A stretch of 64,000 bases of DNA from Oscillospiraceae bacterium (GTDB taxonomy: Bacteria; Bacillota; Clostridia; Oscillospirales; Ruminococcaceae), in assembly GCA_017847875.1 (NCBI GenBank), contig JAGASN010000041.1, positions 1 to 64,000 on the forward strand, read 5' to 3'. A program made the translations under genes and the position numbers. Positions 28,736-37,151 of the stretch are shown here, in pieces (the stretch's first letter is position 1; the number at the start of each line of letters is the position of its first letter). The notes beneath the pieces were generated by a model. The model saw nothing but the letters and a program-made list of their open reading frames with translations. It was not told the origin of the DNA and did not search any database.

Positions 28736-31666
28736 TTACCAGACTTTAAGAAGTCTTGGAAAACGCTTCATAACAATACCGCACATCTCGCGGATTTCGT
28801 CCGGAATTGTTCCAACCGGACCGTTTATCGGGTCATATTTGAAAACTTTTCCCTCATATCTGAAACGGCAGTTGTTTGCTTCGCCGGTTACGTAAAAACC
28901 GTCGTTTTCGCTCTTTTTAAAATCCTCCTCATCGAGGAAAAGAGTGAATTTTTCTTTATGGGGTTTTCCGTCATAGGGACAGCTGTCGGAACAGATTCCG
29001 CATTCGTCACAGAAATCGTTGACGTGGAGGATCTGGCGGCTGCCGTCGGAAAGTTTTATCACCCAGTTTGCTCTGTTGGGACAAACTTCCGCGCAGAATT
29101 CGCAAACGCTGTCGCATTCAAGGCAGCGTTCGCCCTCGGCGCATTTTTTGCAGTCCGCACAGAGTTTTCCGCGTTTTTCAAGGAAGGAAAGATCCTCGTT
29201 TTCGTTGTCCGGAACGTATTTATCAAAATGGCTGTGAGCAATTTTTTTGCAAAGTTTCTGTGCATCGGCAATAACTTTTGCGATATCCGCCGTTTTTCCG
29301 AAGTTCGCGTTACCAACAAGATAGGTTGCGCTGTCGATTTCATCGAAAAGGCTGTCGTCAACTTCTTCTCCGGTTGCGTTGATAGCGATATCCGCGGGTA
29401 TTTTATCCTTTGCGCCGGTGTCAAGAACGGGTCTTATGCCGGTTTTTTCGTCCGGTTCGCCAAGTTCGGAAACATGGCAGAGAAGCTGGCCGCTTCTTAC
29501 TCCGCTCGGAATAAGGTTCGGCGCAAGGAAGATTCCTTCCTTCTTCATAGCAAGGATTTCGTCCATGGAAGCTTCCATTTCGCTTTCCGGTTTATCAAAA
29601 ACAAGAGTTACTCTATCGACGGAAGGAAGTTTTTTGGCACATCTTGCCGCCGCAACAGCGGAATGTCCGCCGCCGATTACGACAACGCTTCCCATAACGG
29701 TTTCCTCAAGTTCCTCGGGTTTGCGCTTATAATCCGCAAGGAATTCGAGGGCGGAAATGTTTTTTCCGAAAGCGAATTTAAGATGTTTCTGTTTTCCCGC
29801 TCCGATTGCAAGGACAATTTTTTCAAAGCCCTGTTCGCGAAGTTCCCTAAGAGAAGTTACCTCAACGCCGAGCTCCATTTCGATTCCGAGAGCCTGGATA
29901 AGGGTTGCGTCCCATTCGATATCGGAATCATCAATGCGGAACTTCGGAATATATTTTGTAACTGCGCCGCCGGGGCGGTATTCTTTATCGAAAATTGTGA
30001 CCTTTGCGCCCTGTCTTGCAAGGAAGCAGGCGGTGGAAAGTCCCGCAGGACCGCAGCCGATAACGGCAACCTTTGCGCCGGCTCCGGATTTGACTTCAGT
30101 TTCATCAAGAAGATCGAAACAGGCGTTTTTCGCCGCCTGATAGTTTTCTCCCTTGATGTTAAGAGGACATTCATAGAATCTTCTGGAACATCCGTCCATG
30201 CAGGGGTGGCTGCAGAGGGTTTCGACCGTAAAAGGCATCGGGTTGCGTTCAAAAATAACGCGGAGAGCATCTAGGCTTCTTCCGTTTTTTATAAGGCGCA
30301 TTACAAGCGGAATATCCGCACCAAGGGGACAAACCGCGCGGCACTGCGCCTTTGTGCAGTTGATATGAGGAATCGGGCCTTCGGCTTTTTTCGGTTTTGC
30401 GCCGGGAATATTTTTATATCTTCCGCCGGAATAAACCTCTTTTTCAATATCCGGAAGATCGGAAGTGAGGATTCCGGAGAACTGGGCGTAATCGCATTTT
30501 GAAACGTCATCGGCAAGCTGTCTGAATCTTCTCAGACCGCCGGGTCTTACCATATCGGAAACAAAGGTTACCGGCCAGATTCCGGCATTGAAAAGTTTTG
30601 ATGCGGTAAAATAATCCGCGCCGCCGGCAAAACAGATTCGAAGTCCGCCGCCAAAATCGTTCGCGATTTTTTCCGCAAGAGAGAAAGCAATCGGGAAAAG
30701 CGCTCTTCCGGTAAGGCGTCCATCTTTGACAGGAGTTTCCTTCGCTTTTTCAACGCGAAGTCCGTCGCAGACTTTTACGCCGAATTCAAGGCGGTTCATA
30801 TCCGCTTTGTTCTGAAGGCGAAGGAACGCGGGTTTAAGTTCATCATAAAGAGCGCCGCTTTCCATTTTTTCCTTGCTGATTTCGATATCGTCATAACCGT
30901 TGATATCAAGAATTCCCCGGACGGTGTAATATCCGAGAAGATCCGGGCTTATTCTTACGAAGGTATGGAGTTTCTTTTCGGTAATAAGATATTCTGCCGC
31001 TTCCTCAATTTCCGAAGCGGAAAGGCCTTCCTTCGGAACAAAAACCGCGGAAGTGCAGACCCTCGGGCTTATATCGGAAATATAGGTGTTGTCAACACCG
31101 TCAAGCTCGTCCATATGGGCTCTTGCCCAGTTTTCACATTCGCGCCAGACGGGAGTATATTCCGCGGATTTAAGTCCTTCGATAAAGCTGTTCATCTTTT
31201 CGGATTTAAGATCCTCAAGGCTTCCGCCGACGGACATATTGAAAACAAAGCCTTCCGGAACGCCGAGTTCAAAAGCGGTGCTTATGAGTTTTATTGCGTA
31301 CCAGGCTTTAACGTATTCGCCGAAAGCTTCGCCGATGGAAAGTTCGCTCGGTTTTTCAGAAGAAAAGGTTCTGTCGCCTATTGAAGCGGAAGGTTTTTCT
31401 GCCTTTTCGCTTTCCGGAAAAACGGTTTTGAGTTCAAAAAACCTTGCGCCGGAAAGATATGCGGCGATTATTCCCTGGGCGGTCTGTGTAACCGGACCCG
31501 CCGCAGGACCAACCGGGTTTTCGATCCTCATTCCGAAAATCGGAAGTCTTGCCCTTCCTGCTTTATAAAAATCCTTTACACCGAAAATCGTGCCGGTGGC
31601 GTTATGTTCTTCAATAAGAAGTCCCATCAGCTTTTCGAAAGAAAGGGGTCTTAAATTTTCGCTCAT
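28736..31666 (-). CDS. ygfK: YgfK-like multidomain Fe-S flavoprotein (putative selenate reductase subunit family)
   Basis: 976 residues. The N-terminal third (PIFGMRIENPVGPAAGPVTQTAQG, later VCFAGGADYFTASKLF-type strand) is a dihydroorotate-dehydrogenase-like barrel. Next comes a GltD-like Fe-S helix domain (CTKAQCRAVCPLGAD), an FAD loop VAVIGCGPAGLSTACFLARQG and an NAD(P) loop VVVIGGGHSAVAAARCA. The C terminus holds further cysteine clusters including CDECGICSDSCPYDG. This order is that of YgfK, a redox protein usually coded near selenium-dependent molybdenum hydroxylases, hydantoinase and SsnA. None of those partners is adjacent here. Reaction unknown. Confidence 0.88.
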   Translation of the reverse strand: MSENLRPLSFEKLMGLLIEEHNATGTIFGVKDFYKAGRARLPIFGMRIENPVGPAAGPVTQTAQGIIAAYLSGARFFELKTVFPESEKAEKPSASIGDRTFSSEKPSELSIGEAFGEYVKAWYAIKLISTAFELGVPEGFVFNMSVGGSLEDLKSEKMNSFIEGLKSAEYTPVWRECENWARAHMDELDGVDNTYISDISPRVCTSAVFVPKEGLSASEIEEAAEYLITEKKLHTFVRISPDLLGYYTVRGILDINGYDDIEISKEKMESGALYDELKPAFLRLQNKADMNRLEFGVKVCDGLRVEKAKETPVKDGRLTGRALFPIAFSLAEKIANDFGGGLRICFAGGADYFTASKLFNAGIWPVTFVSDMVRPGGLRRFRQLADDVSKCDYAQFSGILTSDLPDIEKEVYSGGRYKNIPGAKPKKAEGPIPHINCTKAQCRAVCPLGADIPLVMRLIKNGRSLDALRVIFERNPMPFTVETLCSHPCMDGCSRRFYECPLNIKGENYQAAKNACFDLLDETEVKSGAGAKVAVIGCGPAGLSTACFLARQGAKVTIFDKEYRPGGAVTKYIPKFRIDDSDIEWDATLIQALGIEMELGVEVTSLRELREQGFEKIVLAIGAGKQKHLKFAFGKNISALEFLADYKRKPEELEETVMGSVVVIGGGHSAVAAARCAKKLPSVDRVTLVFDKPESEMEASMDEILAMKKEGIFLAPNLIPSGVRSGQLLCHVSELGEPDEKTGIRPVLDTGAKDKIPADIAINATGEEVDDSLFDEIDSATYLVGNANFGKTADIAKVIADAQKLCKKIAHSHFDKYVPDNENEDLSFLEKRGKLCADCKKCAEGERCLECDSVCEFCAEVCPNRANWVIKLSDGSRQILHVNDFCDECGICSDSCPYDGKPHKEKFTLFLDEEDFKKSENDGFYVTGEANNCRFRYEGKVFKYDPINGPVGTIPDEIREMCGIVMKRFPRLLKVW

Positions 31667-31829
31667 AGGGCAAAACCTCCTTGTTTAAAGCGGTCAGAAT
31701 TATACAGATTAATTTTAACATTTTTTCTTTATAATTACAAGGTACAAATTTTTCAGTCCAAAGGTTTTCGAAAATTTGGTTTTCTGTTATAATAAAATTG
31801 GAATATTAAATTATAAAGGAGAATTTTTT

Positions 31830-32060
31830 ATGGACTGTCCTTTCTGCGGAACCGAAATGATACATGGATATCTCAACTGCGGAAACACAATTTGGAGTGA
31901 AAGAAAACACAGAATAAGCACCCTTCCCGACGGTAAAGAAAAATTTGCTCTGCATCTTGAAGTTCCGGTACTCTCTCCAAACCATGTGGAAAGTTATTGC
32001 TGTCCTAAATGCAAAAAGATAATCATTGATTCTTCCGACTACGAAAATAATTTTGACTGA
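31830..32060 (+). CDS. small zinc-ribbon protein
   Basis: 76 residues with two CxxC pairs (MDCPFCGTEM and YCCPKCKK) that should bind one zinc ion. The pattern MxCPxCGxxMxxGxL resembles a small Bacillota family (PF20097-like) of unknown function. The ATG at 31830 has an AAAGGAG site, and a TATAAT lies at 31788-31793. It is 21 nt ahead of the broken DUF1801 gene. Confidence 0.8.
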   Translation: MDCPFCGTEMIHGYLNCGNTIWSERKHRISTLPDGKEKFALHLEVPVLSPNHVESYCCPKCKKIIIDSSDYENNFD

Positions 32061-32081
32061 CTAAAAACAGAGGACTATTAT

Positions 32082-32483
32082 ATGTGGAAATGCCCGAAAT
32101 GCGGCCGCGAATTCAAAAACACAAACCAGGGGCATTATTGCGGAAAAGCTCCCAAAACCGTTGATGAATATACCGAACAGCAGATTCCGGAAACAAAAGA
32201 ACATATCACGAACCTTCGGAACATTATAAAAAAATGCGTTCCCGGGGTTTCGTAATATATATCCTGGAGCATGCCTTATTACGAAAAAAACGGACAAAAA
32301 ATTTCCTTCGCCGCCTGCAAAACTTATATAAGTTTTTATCTCGGGGCGGAAATTCTTGAAAAATTTGGTCCCGAACTTACCGGATTCACAATAAAGAAAA
32401 ACGCTTTATATCTTCCTTATAAAAAAGACCTGCCGGAAAATTTGATTAAAGAGATTTTGGAGCAGGTTTTTTCAGAAAAATAA
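32082..32483 (+). pseudogene. zinc-ribbon DUF1801 (YdhG-like) gene broken by one in-frame stop
   Basis: A single frame of 134 codons with one internal TAA at 32253-32255 (codon 58). Before it: MWKCPKCGREF...GHYCG zinc ribbon and the start of the DUF1801 domain (IIKKCVPGVS). After it, in the same frame: YISWSMPYYEKNGQKISFAACKTYISFYLG, the heart of the DUF1801 fold. The family has Glu at the stop position, so GAA to TAA by one base change explains it. It could also be a sequencing error. The second half alone could be translated from ATG 32271 but lacks the domain's first helix. Confidence 0.85.
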
Positions 32484-32486
32484 TCC

Positions 32487-32517
32487 TTGACACTTACGCT
32501 GCGTAATAGTTTATACT
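32487..32517 (+). promoter_or_regulatory. MerR-type promoter with 19-nt spacer
   Basis: TTGACA (32487-32492), 19 nt, TATACT (32512-32517). The overlong spacer contains the palindrome TTACGC T GCGTAA (32494-32506), the classic arrangement for a MerR-family activator that twists the DNA. Confidence 0.85.
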
Positions 32518-32539
32518 CCTTTTTGTGAGGTGATGGATT

Positions 32540-33265
32540 TTGAAAATGCAAATCAAAGAATTCGCCGAGTTTTCGGGAGTGAGCGTCCGCACTCTTCATT
32601 ATTACGACGAAATAGGCTTATTAAAGCCGGCTTTTGTTGATAAAGCAACCGGCTATCGCTTTTATGACGAAAGTTCCGTTCTTCGTATGCAGGATATTCT
32701 TTTTTACCGCGAACTGGATTTTTCTTTGAAAAACATCGGCGAAATTTTATCATCGCCGGATTACGACTCAAAAAAATCTCTTGAAGAACAGAGAAAACTG
32801 CTCACCTTGAAAAAAGAAAGGCTTGAGCGGATTATCTCTTCCATTGATGAAGCCATGAAAGGAAAAAACATTATGAAAGCATTTGATAACAGCGAATTTG
32901 AAAATTATAAGGCGGAAGCCAAAGAAAAATGGGGCAAAACCAAAGCCTTTGAAGAATTCGAGACCAAAAATAAAAACCGCGGCGAAGCAGAAAACAATTT
33001 TCTCGGCGGAGAAATGATGGATATTTTCAGAAAGCTCGGCGAAATAAAAAATCTTTCTCCGGCTTCCGAAGAAGCGCAAAACCTTGTTAAGACCCTTCAG
33101 GATTTTATCACAAATCATTACTATACCTGCACCGATGAAATTCTTTCCGGTCTTGGAAAAATGTATATCGGCGACAAGCGCTTTAAGGAAAACATCGACA
33201 AAGCCGGCGGAACAGGCACCGCTGAATTTTCCGCAAAGGCCATTGAAATTTACTGCAGCAAATAA
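32540..33265 (+). CDS. MerR family regulator with TipAS-like domain
   Basis: 241 residues. The N-terminal HTH (KEFAEFSGVSVRTLHYYDEIGLLKPA) and long dimer helix are MerR type; the C-terminal half (about 125-240) has the helical TipAS antibiotic-recognition fold, ending GKMYIGDKRFKENIDK. Such proteins bind diverse small molecules and activate their own promoter. Start TTG at 32540, 6 nt after AGGTGA; ATG at 32546 is an alternative. No efflux gene is adjacent, so the target may be itself or elsewhere. Confidence 0.9.
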   Translation: MKMQIKEFAEFSGVSVRTLHYYDEIGLLKPAFVDKATGYRFYDESSVLRMQDILFYRELDFSLKNIGEILSSPDYDSKKSLEEQRKLLTLKKERLERIISSIDEAMKGKNIMKAFDNSEFENYKAEAKEKWGKTKAFEEFETKNKNRGEAENNFLGGEMMDIFRKLGEIKNLSPASEEAQNLVKTLQDFITNHYYTCTDEILSGLGKMYIGDKRFKENIDKAGGTGTAEFSAKAIEIYCSK

Positions 33266-33271
33266 AAAAAG

Positions 33272-33298
33272 CACCTGCCGCAAGGCAGGTGTTTTTTT
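33272..33298. terminator. bidirectional terminator
   Basis: CACCTGCC GCAA GGCAGGTG stem (33272-33291) with T7 after and A7 before; it separates convergent genes. Confidence 0.88.
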
Positions 33299-33899
33299 AT
33301 TTGTTATAACAACTATAAAATTTTTCTTTGCCGAGCCGGAAGGTCAGCCCGTCATAATGTTTTCCGCGAACAAAGCGCAGGTCTTTTTTCCGCCGGCATT
33401 CTTCAAAACCAAGCTTTTCGGCGCATTTTATCATCCGGATATTTCCGCTCCAGGTCTGGGTAAAAATCTCCTCCCCGCCGTTTTCAAAATAATAATTGAT
33501 GAAAGCGGCAAGAGCTTTTGTTCCAAGACCTTTTTCGCAAAACGAAGATTCACAAATTGAAATTCCAACGGCGCGGAAAGCTTTATCTCCGGGTTTTATA
33601 TCTCTCACCGGGGTCCATTCAAAATTTTCGTTCATCATATATGAACTTACCGCACCTATATGTTCACCGTTCGCGGTTTCAATTTCGAAACCCCAGCGGA
33701 TCTTATCCTTCGGCTTCGCAAGCTTTTCAAGCTCTTTTTTCCGGTATTCCTCCGGATTAAATGTCAGAAGATCCGGAAGGGATTCCCATGGAGCATCCCA
33801 ATTTGCCCAGTCGGTTTCAACGGTGTTCCAGCGAATATCGTCCTCAATATCCGCTTCGGTCATATCCCGAAGGATTATATCTTTATATTCAATTTTCAT
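33297..33899 (-). CDS. GNAT family N-acetyltransferase (RimJ-like)
   Basis: 200-residue acetyltransferase. The RimJ/RimL-like pattern includes IILRDMTEADIEDDIRW at the start, VGISICESSFCEKGLGTKAL as the acetyl-CoA loop, and TWSGNIRMIKCAEKLGFEEC. It overlaps the P-loop kinase gene upstream by 4 nt, so both are made from one mRNA. Substrate unknown; protein N-terminal or small-molecule acetylation are both possible. Confidence 0.85.
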   Translation of the reverse strand: MKIEYKDIILRDMTEADIEDDIRWNTVETDWANWDAPWESLPDLLTFNPEEYRKKELEKLAKPKDKIRWGFEIETANGEHIGAVSSYMMNENFEWTPVRDIKPGDKAFRAVGISICESSFCEKGLGTKALAAFINYYFENGGEEIFTQTWSGNIRMIKCAEKLGFEECRRKKDLRFVRGKHYDGLTFRLGKEKFYSCYNK

Positions 33900-34402
33900 A
33901 ATTTTATATCAACCTTATATTCTTTATCAATGACTACGCAGTTTGTGCCTTCTTCGCAAAGCGAAAGATTTTGCTTGTTTTCCCTGATAAGTTCTTCCAT
34001 ATCCACAGAATCACAAAGCCTTTTTTCAATGGTATCTGCGCAATTAACAATATTATCAAAATTATTCCGGATATAATTTTCCGTCATTACAAGACAATAT
34101 GCTTTTATATATTCAAGATATTTTGCATCAAAATCTTTTGCCCAGTCAAAAGGAATATAGCAACCTTCAACCGTAAGATTCTGATTATTTTCGATGGCGG
34201 TTTTGATGATTTCACGGACAATGGGCCAAAGATATTCCGTAAGCTTTTCGTCATCTTCCGGAGTGAGATCTGTGTTTTTGCTTCGGATAAGACCCATTTT
34301 CAAATGGTCGATTGAAAGATAGGGATAGCCATATTTTTCGAGGATCTTTTGCGCAAGCAAAGTTTTCCCCGAATGTGAAGCCCCGAAAACAAGGACAACC
34401 AT
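33896..34402 (-). CDS. P-loop nucleotide kinase-like protein, copy 1
   Basis: 168 residues with an N-terminal P-loop (FGASHSGKT, residues 6-14) and an adenylate-kinase-like body including SIDHLKMGLIRS and VEGCYIPFDW. It is closely related throughout to the protein at 44206-44721. This family of 2-phosphoglycerate-kinase-like or AAA-type small kinases is uncharacterised. Coupled by overlap to a GNAT gene here, but to an amidohydrolase gene at the other locus. Confidence 0.82.
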   Translation of the reverse strand: MVVLVFGASHSGKTLLAQKILEKYGYPYLSIDHLKMGLIRSKNTDLTPEDDEKLTEYLWPIVREIIKTAIENNQNLTVEGCYIPFDWAKDFDAKYLEYIKAYCLVMTENYIRNNFDNIVNCADTIEKRLCDSVDMEELIRENKQNLSLCEEGTNCVVIDKEYKVDIKL

Positions 34403-34692
34403 CCGCGGATACCGCCTTTCCTATTGATTTTTTCTTGTTCTGCTCTTAAATCAAGTTTATCACCTTGTAAAGGGAAAGTAAAGCCAAAATCCGATACAAT
34501 TTGTAAAATATATTAAATATTATACTCTTTGTTGTAACGTTTGGTCGGATTTTGTCGTATTATATATTTTAAAATATAATACTTTATAATAAATATTGCA
34601 TAGTTTTGTCGAAACTTTCATATAATAATTGAAATATTCATAATTTTATAATAGAATAAAGACAGTAATATCGGGACAAAGGGGGTTACCGT
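34403..34692. promoter_or_regulatory. AT-rich regulatory region ahead of the patatin gene
   Basis: 290 nt without a gene, over 75 percent A+T in its right half. A near-perfect palindrome of 26 nt occupies 34557-34582, with outer arms GTATTATA and ATAATAC. TTTGTCG occurs at about 34553 and 34612. Several TATAAT-like boxes precede the AAAGGGGG ribosome site at 34679. Confidence 0.5.
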
Positions 34693-36009
34693 ATGAAAAG
34701 AGCTATCGTTCTTGCCGGCGGCGGCGCAAAAGGTTCCTATCATTTTGGATTTTGGAAAGCCATACGCGAACTCGGAATTGATTTTCAGATTGTGACCGGT
34801 TCTTCCGTAGGCGCACTTAACGGCGCAATGATGGCAAGCGGACTTTATGAAAGCGGTCTTGAAATGTGGAGCAGCATCAAAACCCCGGATATAATCGAAA
34901 CTTCGCCAAGCCGCCTTTCCGAAGTTATCGATACCGAAGGAATTGCCGGCGCGCTCAAAAGTTTTCTCGGTGACCTTGGCGAAAGCGCGGTCAACGTAAA
35001 AATGGACCCTTTCCCTCTCGGCGAACTTATCGGAAAATATCTTGATGAAAAACTTCTTCGGGAAAGCGGAATCGAATTCGGAATAATGTGTTCCGAATAT
35101 CCGAATATGAAGACCCACCCGGTCACCCTTAAAGATATTCCCTATGGAATGCTCGCCGATTATCTTCTTGCTTCCTCAACGGTATATCCTTCAATGGAAC
35201 CGAAGGAAATTGCCGGAAGAAAATATGTTGACGGCGGTTACAGCGATAACTTTCCGGTAAACCTTGCACTCGATATGGGCGCGGAAGATATAATCGGCGC
35301 AAACCTTTGCGCAAACGGTATCGAAGCAAAATATGAAACGGATTATTCCGTAAGAGTTATCCGCCCTTGGTTCGACCTTGGTCCGACGATGGAATTTGTT
35401 CCGGAAATTGCAAAGCGCAACATGGCTCTTGGCTATAACGACACCATGAGAAGCTTCGGAAAACTTGACGGAACCTGTTATACCCTTGAAAAAGGCGAAT
35501 GCGAAAAAATGCAGGCGGAATTTGAAAAATTCTGCGTTGATATGCTTATTAAATGCGGTGCGGTTTCCCTTAGCGAAAAAAGCAGCTATCATAGATCCCT
35601 TGCGGTAAAAGGACTTTGTGAAAAACGCAAACAGCGCATTGGTCTTATGGATAAAAAACTCGCGGTTGTCTGCGCGGAAACCGCGGCGGAAATTTTCTGC
35701 GTTGACCCGACCGAAATTTATTCCGGCGAATCCCTCGGAAAATCCATTCTTGCGGAACTTAAACCTTTTGAGGAAAAGGAAGAAAACCCGATGGCTGTCC
35801 TTTTCCAAAGCGCAAAACCTCTTAACTATAAGCTTGGGCAAATCGGTAATTTCGACAGCCGCGACGTTGTCGCTTATCTCACAAATCTCTGGCTTGAACT
35901 TCCGGATTCCGAAAGTCCCAACAGGGATCTCCGAACTCTTTGCCGCTTTATTCCGAAGGAATTTTTTGCTTCGCTTTATATCAGCTTCCTTAAAACAAAA
36001 GGAGAATAA
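34693..36009 (+). CDS. patatin-like phospholipase
   Basis: 438-residue lipid acyl hydrolase. The oxyanion loop GGGAKGSYHFG, nucleophile elbow GSSVGALNG (catalytic Ser) and VDGGYSDNFPVN with the catalytic Asp form the patatin dyad. The region after residue 280 is an extra, mainly helical domain. No signal peptide is present, so it acts inside the cell, probably on membrane lipids. It is 3 nt ahead of the TAXI lipoprotein gene. Confidence 0.9.
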   Translation: MKRAIVLAGGGAKGSYHFGFWKAIRELGIDFQIVTGSSVGALNGAMMASGLYESGLEMWSSIKTPDIIETSPSRLSEVIDTEGIAGALKSFLGDLGESAVNVKMDPFPLGELIGKYLDEKLLRESGIEFGIMCSEYPNMKTHPVTLKDIPYGMLADYLLASSTVYPSMEPKEIAGRKYVDGGYSDNFPVNLALDMGAEDIIGANLCANGIEAKYETDYSVRVIRPWFDLGPTMEFVPEIAKRNMALGYNDTMRSFGKLDGTCYTLEKGECEKMQAEFEKFCVDMLIKCGAVSLSEKSSYHRSLAVKGLCEKRKQRIGLMDKKLAVVCAETAAEIFCVDPTEIYSGESLGKSILAELKPFEEKEENPMAVLFQSAKPLNYKLGQIGNFDSRDVVAYLTNLWLELPDSESPNRDLRTLCRFIPKEFFASLYISFLKTKGE

Positions 36010-36012
36010 AAA

Positions 36013-37038
36013 ATGAGAAAAACAAAAATGCTCGCGGTGCTCATGGCAGTCATGCTCGTTCTGTGCTCGTGCTCAAAAGCTCCCGAAGCCGCCACCGGCG
36101 GAAAATATATGCTTGCAACCGGAAAAGCCGGCGGAACTTATTATTCCCTCGGAACCTGCCTTGCTTCTGTCTGGGATAAATATTCCCAGAGCACGACCAA
36201 CATAACCACAACTTCCGGCTCCGTTCAGAATATCGAAATGCTTCTTAAGGAAAACGCGGATTTTGCTTTTGTTCAAAACGATATCCTCCACTATGCCCTT
36301 GAGGGCAAGGAAATGTATGAAGAAAACGCCCAGCGCGGAATTTCCGTTGTTGCAAATCTTTATTCCGAACACGCCCAGTTTGTTGTAAACGCTTCCAGCG
36401 ACATAAAAACCATTCCGGAACTTGCGGGAAAAACCGTTGCGGTCGGAAAATACGGAACCGCAACCGAAGCCGCCGCAAGACAGATTCTTGAAGCTTACGG
36501 CATTACTTACGACATGATAACCGTTAAATATCAGACTTTTTCCGAAGCCATGAACGGACTTCATTCCGGAAGCATCCAGGCGGCCTTTGCGGTTTCTTCC
36601 CTTCCGAGCGCAAACATCCTTGAATATTCCCAGACCCACGAAATCCGTTTTCTTCCGATTTCCCTTACCCAATCCACCGCCTTCAAGCGGAGCTGCCCGT
36701 TCTTCCGCGACGGAATGATTGCAAGCGAAGTTTACGGAACGGAAAATTCCGTTTCCACCGTCTGCATCGACGTTATGCTCATTTGCCGGAACAATATGCC
36801 TTCGGCGGACGTTCTTGCAATTACAAGCGCGCTTTTCAATAACACCGACGAAATTACCGCCGGCCACGCAAAAGGCCAGGATATAAACGCTGTCACCGCG
36901 GCGGAAACTCTGGTCGGTTCAATACATTCCGGCGCAAGACAATATTTTGATAACCCCGGCGAAGAAACAAAAAAGGAAGATAAAAAAGAGGAGAAAGAAA
37001 CTTCTTCCCAAAGCGAAAGTTCTTCCGAAGCTGAATAA
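36013..37038 (+). CDS. TAXI family solute-binding lipoprotein
   Basis: 341 residues. A lipoprotein signal ends LVLCSC20. The mature protein starts with the TAXI hallmark LATGKAGGTYYSLGTCLASVW and has PELAGKTVAVGKYGTATEAAARQIL. TAXI proteins serve TRAP transporters for carboxylates such as glutamate, but no TRAP permease gene is nearby. The C-terminal 30 residues are a charged Lys/Glu/Ser tail. Terminator follows. Confidence 0.9.
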   Translation: MRKTKMLAVLMAVMLVLCSCSKAPEAATGGKYMLATGKAGGTYYSLGTCLASVWDKYSQSTTNITTTSGSVQNIEMLLKENADFAFVQNDILHYALEGKEMYEENAQRGISVVANLYSEHAQFVVNASSDIKTIPELAGKTVAVGKYGTATEAAARQILEAYGITYDMITVKYQTFSEAMNGLHSGSIQAAFAVSSLPSANILEYSQTHEIRFLPISLTQSTAFKRSCPFFRDGMIASEVYGTENSVSTVCIDVMLICRNNMPSADVLAITSALFNNTDEITAGHAKGQDINAVTAAETLVGSIHSGARQYFDNPGEETKKEDKKEEKETSSQSESSSEAE

Positions 37039-37051
37039 ACAGTAAAAAAAA

Positions 37052-37080
37052 TGCCCCGCTCCCGCGGGGTATTTTTTTAC
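37052..37080 (+). terminator. intrinsic terminator
   Basis: ATGCCCCGC TCCC GCGGGGTAT stem followed by T7. Confidence 0.8.
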
Positions 37081-37151
37081 TGTTTTTATTGCAATTCTTT
37101 TCAAAAAAATGTATTATATTAAGGTTATCTTAATTATTAAAAGAGGAAATT

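Noticed and set aside
28718..30274. A 518-codon open frame opposite the YgfK-like gene
   Set aside because: Codon-bias shadow; the minus-strand frame has flavin and Fe-S motifs throughout.
32253..32255. Internal stop as a recoded amino acid
   Set aside because: The codon is TAA, not TGA, so selenocysteine insertion does not apply, and no known pyrrolysine-type recoding uses TAA.
34693..36009. Patatin as a phage-defence effector (CBASS type)
   Set aside because: No cyclic-nucleotide synthase or other defence partner is adjacent; its neighbour is a TAXI lipoprotein gene.
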